From Syntrophales bacterium (GTDB taxonomy: Bacteria > Desulfobacterota > Syntrophia > Syntrophales > UBA5619): a stretch of 64,000 bases of DNA. Below, one piece after another: positions 7,898 through 15,468 of this stretch (the stretch's first letter is position 1; each line of letters begins with the position of its first letter). The stretch lies in assembly GCA_023229765.1 (NCBI GenBank), contig JALNYO010000009.1:56477-120476 (forward strand). The letters run 5' to 3'. A program made the position numbers and the translations under genes. The notes under the pieces are model-generated. The model had not been told where the DNA came from, did no database searches, and saw nothing but the letters and a program-made list of their open reading frames with translations.

Positions 7898-8886
7898 GGT
7901 TTTTTCCTCCCGCTCTTTTGCTCCCCCTGATCGTAAGCGCGAATTACCTGCTGTACGAGAGGATGACGCACCACGTCCCGATCGGAGAAATAGATGAAAC
8001 GTATTCCCTCGATGCGATTCAGCAAATTCTTAGCTTGGACGAGTCCCGAAACCTTGTCCGGGGGGAGATCGATCTGGGTTATGTCGCCGGTAACAACTGC
8101 CTTTGACCCATAACCGAGTCGCGTCAAAAACATCTTCATCTGCTCGGGGGTTGTGTTCTGGGCTTCATCGAGAATGACAAAGGAATCGTTCAGCGTGCGC
8201 CCCCTCATAAAGGCAAGCGGTGCGACCTCGATTACGCCCTTGTGGATCAACGCCTGGGCCCTGTCAAAATCAATCATGTCGAACAGGGCGTCATACAGGG
8301 GACGGAGATATGGGTTGACCTTTTCGGCAAGATCGCCGGGTAGGAAGCCCAGTTTTTCTCCGGCTTCCACGGCTGGGCGGGCAAGCGAGATGCGGCTTAC
8401 CTTCTTTTCCATTAATGCGGCGACGGCCATGGCCATTGCCAGGTAGGTCTTGCCGGTTCCCGCCGGTCCGATGCCGAAGACCATATCGGAGGTTCTGATC
8501 GCGTCTATATAGCTTTTCTGCGAGAGGCTTTTGGGGGTGATAATGCGTTTTTTCGAAGAGATGAAGATCGTATCGAGAAATATTTTCTCCAAGTCAGCAT
8601 GGGAATCCTCCGCAAGGATTTTATGGGCCTGTTCGATGTCGAGCGGAAAAATGTTATAACCTTTGCTCGTTATTTCATAGAGTTGCAAAAAGAGATTTTT
8701 AGCGTGCAGGATTAAAGATTTGTCACCGCCGAGAACAACGGCATTGCCGCGAACGGCGATCTTTACCGCCGCGAGTTTTTCAATCAGCCTTAAGTTCCGG
8801 TCATGCTCTCCGCACAGCGTGCGCAGGGAATCATTGTCGCTAAAACTCAGTTTTTCCAGAATTTCCGGCGCTGTCGTTTTTTTCAA
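7894..8886 (-). CDS. phoH: PhoH-like ATPase (YbeZ)
   Basis: This 330-residue P-loop ATPase is a probable partner of YbeY in RNA metabolism. It has an N-terminal KH-like region (about 1-110), Walker A GPAGTGKTYLA near residue 138, and Walker B VILDEAQN near 240. The TGDITQIDLP segment is characteristic of PhoH proteins. It is translationally coupled to ybeY (4-bp overlap) and overlapped at its start by a small membrane-protein gene, indicating one operon. Confidence 0.93.
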   Translation of the reverse strand: MKKTTAPEILEKLSFSDNDSLRTLCGEHDRNLRLIEKLAAVKIAVRGNAVVLGGDKSLILHAKNLFLQLYEITSKGYNIFPLDIEQAHKILAEDSHADLEKIFLDTIFISSKKRIITPKSLSQKSYIDAIRTSDMVFGIGPAGTGKTYLAMAMAVAALMEKKVSRISLARPAVEAGEKLGFLPGDLAEKVNPYLRPLYDALFDMIDFDRAQALIHKGVIEVAPLAFMRGRTLNDSFVILDEAQNTTPEQMKMFLTRLGYGSKAVVTGDITQIDLPPDKVSGLVQAKNLLNRIEGIRFIYFSDRDVVRHPLVQQVIRAYDQGEQKSGRKKP

Positions 8887-9166
8887 AGTTCCGCAATTCC
8901 TCCTGCGTTTTTTTTCTATCCCGCGCTTTAAGGCGCCCGTAAATTTTAAAGAATGAAAATATTACTCCGACGCTGCTCACCAGAATCATGAAGCTGGCGG
9001 AGAAAAAATACATGATGAAATCCAAGGGGTTTTTTAATGAATAGGCGCCGATCAGGGTTTCTATGCCGTAAAGCAGAAAAAAGAGGGAAATCAGCCCCAT
9101 CAGAGTTATTTTCGCCCACCAGAACAGTGCAAGCAAGGGACTCAATTTTTGATTTTCCGTCCGCAA
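8840..9166 (-). CDS. Small membrane protein of unknown function upstream of phoH
   Basis: This 108-residue protein has two predicted membrane segments (about residues 14-38 and 50-75) and a charged, Lys/Arg/Glu-rich C-terminal tail of about 30 residues. The start appears to be a TTG at 9166, since an in-frame stop lies three codons upstream and GGGG precedes it by about 10 nt. It overlaps phoH by 47 bp, suggesting coupled translation. I do not recognise a family. A role at the membrane for the PhoH-YbeY module is only a contextual guess. Confidence 0.6.
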   Translation of the reverse strand: MRTENQKLSPLLALFWWAKITLMGLISLFFLLYGIETLIGAYSLKNPLDFIMYFFSASFMILVSSVGVIFSFFKIYGRLKARDRKKTQEELRNFEKNDSAGNSGKTEF

Positions 9167-9704
9167 ATCAAATTACCCCAACAGGATGGATCGTAATGGA
9201 CAAAAGCGGCATTTTAAAGGACCTTCGTTTGAGGCTGAAGAAGTTTTCAGGAAAACTGCCGATAAGGTGACGACGAAATCCGCTCGTGCCGTTTTGTCTT
9301 GGCGCTGGAAAGTCGGTACATGAAAAAATTGGCCCTCAAGCGGTGCCAAAGCACCAAAGGGTCCTGCTGCTCTTTAAATGTTGCAATCCAGCAGTCCGAC
9401 TCAATAGCGAACACAGCAGACCCCGCCGTCGGCATCCATATACTAACATCGAAAAAGCTTGTCAAGCATCTTTACGATCCCGGTACGGTAAATTTGTTCT
9501 CACTGTCGGACAGAAGGGATATGAGCGATATTGAGTTATGAGAGGAGCTCAAGGGTCAAAACAGCGGCAGGGTAGGGTTAATGCCTTTTTAACATTGGCA
9601 AGACTGGTTTTAAGCGAACGAAGGATGCAGTCAGACCAGTGCACTGCTCAAGGGAGAGTGCATCTGGGTATGTTTTTTTGGCATCATGCGGACAAAATCA
9701 GCGG
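9167..9704. other. Gene-poor interval, probably degraded sequence
   Basis: Several short frames exist on both strands (for example near 9247-9465 and 9299-9541), but none has a convincing ribosome binding site, a recognisable family or a supporting neighbour. The interval leads directly into two recognisable gene fragments (P-type ATPase and RHS), so decayed coding DNA is the most likely content. Confidence 0.45.
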
Positions 9705-9880
9705 TTCGATGCCAACACGCTCAAGTATGTGTTCATGGCAACCAGCGCGAATTTCGGAAACACGTTCAGCATGGCCGGGGCTTCGCTGTTCCTGCCGTTT
9801 TTGCCGATGCTGCCGAAGCAGATTCTGCTGATCAACTTTCTGACCGACCTGCCGGAGATGACCATCGCCGGCGACCGGAT
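9705..9880 (+). pseudogene. Fragment of a cation-transporting P-type ATPase (MgtA-like)
   Basis: About 57 codons encode NTLKYVFMATSANFGN followed by a hydrophobic segment and QILLINFLTDLPEMTIAGDR. This matches the membrane region after the hinge in magnesium/cation P-type ATPases. The catalytic DKTGT domain and the rest of the protein are missing. Sequence identity stops abruptly on both sides (from FDANTL to IAGDR), so it is a relic rather than a small gene. No start codon with a ribosome binding site is present. Confidence 0.65.
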
Positions 9881-9894
9881 AAAAAATAATAGCT

Positions 9895-10098
9895 GAGCGT
9901 GTATTCCACCTGCCCAAAAGCATTGCATTCAAAGAACTTGGTCTTTCCCGCGCGAATGGTCAGGGTTTTGATGTCGCGCTTGTCGTTATAGGTCGCGGTG
10001 ATGGAGCCGAGTCCGTTCTTGAGCTCGCTGAGATCCACATTGTTTGCGGCATAGGTCAAATTGGTGGCAACTCCCCTTGGATCTTGGAGGTATGTCAC
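9895..10098 (-). pseudogene. Fragment of an RHS/YD-repeat protein
   Basis: On the minus strand about 68 codons encode YLQDPRGVATNLTYAANN, then ITATYNDKRDIKTLT and FECNAFGQVEY. These are the degenerate tandem YD repeats of RHS proteins, which are large polymorphic toxins or cell-surface proteins. The rest of the expected protein of more than 1000 residues is absent. The 3' end abuts the P-type ATPase relic on the opposite strand, indicating a deletion or recombination junction. Confidence 0.6.
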
Positions 10099-10126
10099 TT
10101 TTTCTTTGAATGGTTCGCGTTACCTT

Positions 10127-10173
10127 GAAAAGCCGGCGTCGGGCTGGCGTGAGATTCTTTCGTCAGCCCGGCG
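10127..10173 (-). terminator. Rho-independent terminator of the htrA gene
   Basis: Reading the minus strand after the protease stop, a GC-rich hairpin (arms about CGCCGGGCTGACG and CGCCAGCCCGACG, 11 of 13 paired, 11-nt loop) runs into GCCGGCTTTTC. Position just downstream of the 10188 stop and the short T run support termination, although the T run is modest. Confidence 0.55.
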
Positions 10174-10187
10174 CTTGAGGGCCTGTC

Positions 10188-11651
10188 TTACTTGAGCGTT
10201 ATTCCGACAAAAAGGGCGCTTTGTCCCCGCTGGACAAGAAGTAGAAGGCCGTCGCCCTTTTTCACCTTTTCTACCTCCTTGACAAACTCGCTTACATTCT
10301 TGACTGGCTTGCGGTTGACCGACTCGATAACATCGCCGGGCTGAATCCCCGCGTCCTCCGCCGGGCTTCCGGATTCAATATCGGTTACGACCACCCCGGC
10401 AGTCTGCTTCAGCCCGAGCTCCCGGGCCACCTGAGGCGTCAGGTTCTGCACGGAAACCCCAAGGGTAGGCTGTCCGGGAGTTTTCAGCCCGGCGCTCTTT
10501 TCCTCCTCCATCTCGCCGATCTTTGCCTGCAGTTTTATCTCTTTTCCATCCCTTATCACCGTTACCGCTACCTCTTTCCCGATTGGAGTGGCGGCGACAA
10601 TCCGCGGCAGATCCTTGGAATTTTCAACCTTTCGTCCATCAAAATTGATGATGACATCACCCTGTTTGATTCCTGCCTTGTCGGCCGGTTCACCCGGAAG
10701 CGTCTGCGAAACGAGGGCGCCTTTGGTTGCGCCGAGACCAAGCGATTTTGCCAGTTCCGGGGTTACATCCTGAATCGTTACGCCCAGCAATCCCCGAGTG
10801 ACATGCCCCCGTTTCTGAAGCTGCGGGGCGATCTCCTTGGCCATATTAATCGGAATCGCAAATCCTATTCCCTGCCCGGATGCGATAATGGCCGTGTTGA
10901 TGCCGATAACCTCTCCCAGCATGTTGATCAACGGACCGCCGCTGTTGCCGGGGTTAATCGAAGCGTCGGTCTGGATGAAGTTGTCATAGGGCCCGGAGCC
11001 GATCACCCGGCCCTTGGCGCTGACAATTCCTGCGGTAACCGTCTGCTCGAGTCCAAAGGGACTTCCGACCGCCAGCACCCAGTTTCCCACCTTCATGTCA
11101 TCGGAATTGCCGAGTTTCAGCGGCTGTAGATCGGCTGAAGCCTTAATTTTGATGAGGGCCAGATCGGTTTTGGGATCACGGCCGATGATCTTGGCGTCAA
11201 ACTCCTTCCCATTCGTCAGCTTTACCTTGATCTGGCCGGCATCATCTACGACATGATTGTTGGTCAGGATGTAACCGTCGTTGTTCATGATGAAGCCGGA
11301 ACCTATTCCTTGCTGTCTCCTCTCGGGATGCCTGTTTCTGAAATCGCCAAACGGCCCGAAAAAATCACCGAAGGGATTACCTTCGCCGAATGGGTTTCCC
11401 CCGAATCTTTCCAATCCGGTGTCCCTGATTTTTTTACTGACCTGAATGTTGACGACGCCAGACCTCACTCTTTCTGCCAGATCGCTGAAATTGTTGGGAA
11501 TCATCGCTGACCCGGCAAAAGACCCCGCCGCTTGCGCTGTTCGCGTCTCGCCCGTTTTACCGGCAGCGTTCATTCCGTAACCCAACCCGGCAACCGCGAC
11601 CGTCAAAAACAGGACAACCACTGCCATCTTGATATTATTCTTTACCTTCAT
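10188..11651 (-). CDS. degP: Do-family periplasmic serine protease/chaperone (HtrA/DegP)
   Basis: This 487-residue protease degrades or refolds damaged envelope proteins. A hydrophobic signal/anchor segment (about 9-29) precedes a Gly/Phe-rich loop (83-104) and the trypsin-like domain with triad H133 (NNHVV), D163 (DPKTDLAL) and S237 (NPGNSGGP). Two PDZ domains follow (about 280-375 and 395-480). An AGGAGGA sequence precedes the ATG. A -10-like TATAAT lies about 65 nt upstream without a good -35, suggesting activator control, perhaps by the two-component system encoded immediately upstream (inference). Confidence 0.93.
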   Translation of the reverse strand: MKVKNNIKMAVVVLFLTVAVAGLGYGMNAAGKTGETRTAQAAGSFAGSAMIPNNFSDLAERVRSGVVNIQVSKKIRDTGLERFGGNPFGEGNPFGDFFGPFGDFRNRHPERRQQGIGSGFIMNNDGYILTNNHVVDDAGQIKVKLTNGKEFDAKIIGRDPKTDLALIKIKASADLQPLKLGNSDDMKVGNWVLAVGSPFGLEQTVTAGIVSAKGRVIGSGPYDNFIQTDASINPGNSGGPLINMLGEVIGINTAIIASGQGIGFAIPINMAKEIAPQLQKRGHVTRGLLGVTIQDVTPELAKSLGLGATKGALVSQTLPGEPADKAGIKQGDVIINFDGRKVENSKDLPRIVAATPIGKEVAVTVIRDGKEIKLQAKIGEMEEEKSAGLKTPGQPTLGVSVQNLTPQVARELGLKQTAGVVVTDIESGSPAEDAGIQPGDVIESVNRKPVKNVSEFVKEVEKVKKGDGLLLLVQRGQSALFVGITLK

Positions 11652-11796
11652 GACCTATCCTCCTCGTTAAAATTTTGGCTTGATATCAGCCCCTTTTTTA
11701 TTTTTAATCCATTATAATGATCGAACCTAACGGGAGGATGATCGCAAAGTGACCATTTGGTAATGTTCGTCAAGCGTACAAAATTGAGGAGCTGGT

Positions 11797-13236
11797 TTAT
11801 TCGGGGGAATTTCCGAGGAGAGAGCTTTCGAGGGAAATCGGCAGGGTTACAGTGAAGACACTTCCTTTGCTTATCCGGCTTACCACCCGGATGTCGCCTC
11901 CATGGGCGCGGGCTATTGCCCTTGCCAGGCTAAGCCCGAGGCCAGAGCCGGATGCGGAGCGGCTTTTGTCGCCCCGGTAGAATCGCTCAAAAATACGGGG
12001 GATATCCACAGCGGAAATGCCGATCCCCGTGTCTTCAATTTTGAGGATAACTCGTGATCCTTTGTCTTGCGAAAGCGACGTCCTGACCACTCCCGCTGCG
12101 GGGGTGTACTTTATCGCATTGTCCAGCAGATTGAACAAAAGTCGCTGAATCATCCGGGCATCACCCTGAATCATGCATTCCTCCGGAACATTGCAGGAGA
12201 GGGTTATGTTTCTGTCCTCGGCGGTTGCCCCGAAAAGTTCGCAGCCGTCTTTGACGATTTTTGCCAGATCTATCGTTGTCCCGGACGGTTTTTCCACGCC
12301 TGCTTCGGTCCTCGATATCATCAGCATCGTATTGATTATATTCTGAAGCAGATCACATTCCTCAATCACGCTTGCCGCCATGGTTTCATATTCATTAAGT
12401 GATTTGCCGGTGGTTAGCGTTATTTCCGCCATACCCCGGATGCGGGTAAGCGGACTTTTCAGATCATGGGCGATATCGTCGCCCATCTGCCTGATTTCGG
12501 CAACAAGCGATTGTATTCGATCCAGCATCTGATTGAACGTAACGGCCAGTTGATCAATCTCGTCGCCGCGATTCTTCACGGGGACCCTCTTTTCGAGCGT
12601 TCCTCCGGAAATGCTCTGAGCTGTTATAGTGACGGCCTCAACTCCCGAAACCGCGCGGCGGGCCATGAACCAGCCAATTCCTGCCGCCAGAGCGATGAGC
12701 AGGGCCATCGTGGCAAGAAACACCCCCTTGAAGGCTTCAATGATCCGCCTATAGTTTTCCATGGACTGGCCGACTTGCAGGATAACCCCCGGACCGATCA
12801 TCGCATAGAGGATGCGAACCTGATTGTTCGTGATGGTCAGACTGACCGTTTCGATCGCCTGCCCATCCCCGCCCAGAATCTTCGCAATGGCCTCCTTATT
12901 TATGGAGATGTCTTTCCAGTAATCCATATTGGATGACGAAAAAACCTGACCATTCGGGTAAAGAAAACGAAAAAAAACTTTCTTTTCCCCGGCCGCTTTA
13001 GCTTCGAATACCGCGATCCCCTCGACCGTCTCTATGCCCCGCTGGGTCAAGACCGCCGAAAACTGTCCGGCCTGACTCAGAAGGTCCTGATCGGTCTTTT
13101 CTTGAATGACGGACGTGATAAGGGTATAAAACAAGAAGAAGGCGACCAGGGAGAAAACCGCAAAAATGCCTGTGTACCACAGGGTTAGTCGCAGCGTAAG
13201 GCTATTGCGGAAACGAACCGGTTTCTTTAATGACAT
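11797..13236 (-). CDS. Sensor histidine kinase (HAMP, HisKA, HATPase_c)
   Basis: This is a membrane sensor kinase of about 479 residues. TM1 (about 15-40), a periplasmic sensor region (45-160), TM2 (165-187) and a HAMP linker (190-240) precede the phospho-acceptor box HDLKSPLTRI. The ATPase domain shows NLLDNAIKYTP, DTGIGI and GSGLGLSLA. The start was taken at 13236 (MSLKKP), overlapping the response regulator by 35 bp. The layout matches CusS/CopS-like envelope or metal sensors. The ligand is unknown; htrA downstream suggests envelope stress. Confidence 0.9.
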   Translation of the reverse strand: MSLKKPVRFRNSLTLRLTLWYTGIFAVFSLVAFFLFYTLITSVIQEKTDQDLLSQAGQFSAVLTQRGIETVEGIAVFEAKAAGEKKVFFRFLYPNGQVFSSSNMDYWKDISINKEAIAKILGGDGQAIETVSLTITNNQVRILYAMIGPGVILQVGQSMENYRRIIEAFKGVFLATMALLIALAAGIGWFMARRAVSGVEAVTITAQSISGGTLEKRVPVKNRGDEIDQLAVTFNQMLDRIQSLVAEIRQMGDDIAHDLKSPLTRIRGMAEITLTTGKSLNEYETMAASVIEECDLLQNIINTMLMISRTEAGVEKPSGTTIDLAKIVKDGCELFGATAEDRNITLSCNVPEECMIQGDARMIQRLLFNLLDNAIKYTPAAGVVRTSLSQDKGSRVILKIEDTGIGISAVDIPRIFERFYRGDKSRSASGSGLGLSLARAIARAHGGDIRVVSRISKGSVFTVTLPISLESSLLGNSPE

Positions 13237-13891
13237 ACCCCGCACCCCTAACGGTATGGATCAGTTTTTGATCAGCGTCTCTGTCTATCTTTTCCCGCAA
13301 CCTGCTGATTCTTGCCTCAACCACATTGGTCTGCGGATCGAAATGGTAGTCCCACACATGTTCCATGATCATCGTTTTAGAAACAATCCTCCCGGCATTG
13401 CGCATCAGGTATTCGAGCAGTGAGAACTCCCGCGGCTGGAGATCGATATGTCTTTCACCTCTTGCCACCTCCCTGGTAAGCAGATTGATTGACAAATCCC
13501 CGACGCTCAAACGGGCGGGATCCGCCGTGCCGCTTGCCCTGCGGATAAGGGCCTGAACACGGGCCAGCAGCTCTGAAAAGGCAAAAGGTTTCGTAAGATA
13601 GTCGTCTGCCCCGGTATCGAGCCCCTTTACCCGGTCGTCCACGGAACTCTTCGCGCTAAGAATCAAAACGGGGGTATTCACCTTCTCGGCCCGCATCTCT
13701 TTGATCAACGACAGACCAGTTCTTCTTGGAAGCATCAGATCGATAATCGCCGCGTCATATGGTTCCGACATGGCGAGTTCGAGACCTTCCTCGCCATCCA
13801 TGGCGCAGTCAACCGCAAAAGCGGCCGCTTTGAGCCCCTTGACGATGAAAGAGGCGATCTTGATGTCATCCTCGACTAGTAAGACTCGCAT
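13202..13891 (-). CDS. OmpR/PhoB-family response regulator
   Basis: This 229-residue regulator has a receiver domain with acidic residues EDD near the start, phospho-acceptor Asp in IIDLMLP (about residue 51) and the conserved Lys in YLTKPF (about 101). The C-terminal winged-helix domain (about 125-225) ends with TVRGAGYVI. It overlaps the kinase gene and precedes it, so the pair is co-translated. The most obvious target is the htrA gene downstream, but no confident direct-repeat operator was identified there. Confidence 0.92.
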   Translation of the reverse strand: MRVLLVEDDIKIASFIVKGLKAAAFAVDCAMDGEEGLELAMSEPYDAAIIDLMLPRRTGLSLIKEMRAEKVNTPVLILSAKSSVDDRVKGLDTGADDYLTKPFAFSELLARVQALIRRASGTADPARLSVGDLSINLLTREVARGERHIDLQPREFSLLEYLMRNAGRIVSKTMIMEHVWDYHFDPQTNVVEARISRLREKIDRDADQKLIHTVRGAGYVIKETGSFPQ

Positions 13892-14004
13892 TGAACCCTC
13901 TTTTGCCGGTTGCTGTTGAAAAAAACGTTTCGCTGAAAAAGAAACCCTTTCAATCTGCCGATTATTTTATCGGTTTAATAAATAAGCCAATCCTTCCCAA
14001 GCTG

Positions 14005-15396
14005 TCAATACTTTTCACCAGTGGCATTACTGCGGCAGAGAATGACAGTATTCCGCCGACCCCTGGTCATTAATTTCAGTTTTTGGTAAGCGGCAGGGGT
14101 AAGCGACTGATTCCTGCAGGGAAGCAACGTGTTGTTTTGAAAAAGTGGTTCCGCTGCGACCGGGTCGGGTGAAGAGGCCACGGCCTCGGGCCAGAGGATG
14201 GTGCCGGGAATCGGCGAATACTCCGCCAGAATTGGACGCGCCCCGAAGGTCTGGACGTATTCGATGCTTTCGGCAACCTCCTCGGCCGACTGGCCGGGGA
14301 GTCCGCAGAGAATGTATATCCCGATGTCGGACGGGGAATAGCCCCCTTTTTGAAGATTTTTCACGGCCTCCTGCAAATCCTTGTTACTAACCTTGCCGCC
14401 CGTTATTTTCTGCCGGAGCAGATCAGAGGTTTCAAAGCCGAAACGGAGGGTTTTAAAGCCGGACTTATACATAAGCCTGCTTATTTCCGGGGTTACTTCT
14501 CGCAGATGCAGTCCGTTCGGACAATGGAAATGGAGAGGCAGATTTCTTCGGATTAACTCTTTTAAAAGCGGCGTTGCCATTTCTTGCGAATTCACCAGCA
14601 GGGCGTCGTCATAAAAGGAAAAATTTCTTGTTCCGCAACGCCGATGCCAGAACTCTATCTCCGCGGCGACAAGGAGTGGGTCTCTTCTGCGGAAGCCTGG
14701 ATACAGCAGATGCGAGGCGCAATAACTGCAGCGGCAGGGACAGCCTCGCGAGGTCAGGATCGGCAAACTGGCAGGGTTGCGAAGGAAGTCGAAGGCCGGG
14801 TAGGGGTATGAGTCGAGATTATCGGGGTCGGGGAGGAATTGCATATCTATTTTTAAAAGGTCTTTTAAAAGTCCAGGCAGGGTTGCCTCGCCCGCCCCGG
14901 GGAGACAGAAATCCGCCCCCGCTTGCGATGCATGCTGCGGGCAAAGGGAGACGTAATTGCCGCCGATAACAACGGGAACGCCCGGAAAGACCTGCTTCAC
15001 GTAGGGGATGATGGCAAACAGGCCGGGATACCAGTAAGTCATCATCGTCGTTATCATGATGATGTCCGGACGTGGGAGATTGCGCAGTTTTTTCAGGAAG
15101 ATTTCGGGGGGCAGGCCAAAACGGTGATAATTTCTCGGGATCATCCGCAGTGGCAAAGGTTTGATAATACGCTCCCGGGAATATGTCCCCGCGCCGTCGG
15201 CTCTTATTTTCCCTGGGTAAATTGCGCTTTCGGGGCGCAGTTCCGGATCGTCTTCAAGGCAGTCGATAAACGAGACAGCAATCCCGTTTATCCGCAGCAG
15301 GGAGGCTATGGACAAAAGTCCCAGTGGTTTATACCAGAGGTTGTACGCGGAGAAATCATAAATCCACGGGTTGATAAGCAGCGCCTGATATTTCAT
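14005..15396 (-). CDS. B12-binding-like radical SAM protein
   Basis: This is an iron-sulfur enzyme of about 463 residues with an N-terminal B12-binding-like Rossmann region (about 1-150) and a radical SAM domain. The [4Fe-4S] ligands are in CPCRCSYC (C-x3-C-x2-C). The B12-binding DxHxxG motif is not evident, so cobalamin may not be bound. The ATG at 15396 gives the normal N-terminus YQALLINPW; a TTG-initiated extension to 15432 is possible. It lies 72 bp downstream of comEC on the same strand. The reaction is unknown; relatives include methyltransferases and methylthiotransferases. Confidence 0.8.
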   Translation of the reverse strand: MKYQALLINPWIYDFSAYNLWYKPLGLLSIASLLRINGIAVSFIDCLEDDPELRPESAIYPGKIRADGAGTYSRERIIKPLPLRMIPRNYHRFGLPPEIFLKKLRNLPRPDIIMITTMMTYWYPGLFAIIPYVKQVFPGVPVVIGGNYVSLCPQHASQAGADFCLPGAGEATLPGLLKDLLKIDMQFLPDPDNLDSYPYPAFDFLRNPASLPILTSRGCPCRCSYCASHLLYPGFRRRDPLLVAAEIEFWHRRCGTRNFSFYDDALLVNSQEMATPLLKELIRRNLPLHFHCPNGLHLREVTPEISRLMYKSGFKTLRFGFETSDLLRQKITGGKVSNKDLQEAVKNLQKGGYSPSDIGIYILCGLPGQSAEEVAESIEYVQTFGARPILAEYSPIPGTILWPEAVASSPDPVAAEPLFQNNTLLPCRNQSLTPAAYQKLKLMTRGRRNTVILCRSNATGEKY

Positions 15397-15468
15397 GACT
15401 CGCTTGCTAACACAGAAGCGTTTCTGCTGCAATAACCGGAAGGCAGTTTCTTTTTGTGAATTCAGGAG

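Noticed and set aside
9247..9541. Overlapping short frames on both strands in the decay zone
   Set aside because: None has a ribosome binding site, a family match or a sensible neighbour, and they overlap each other on opposite strands.
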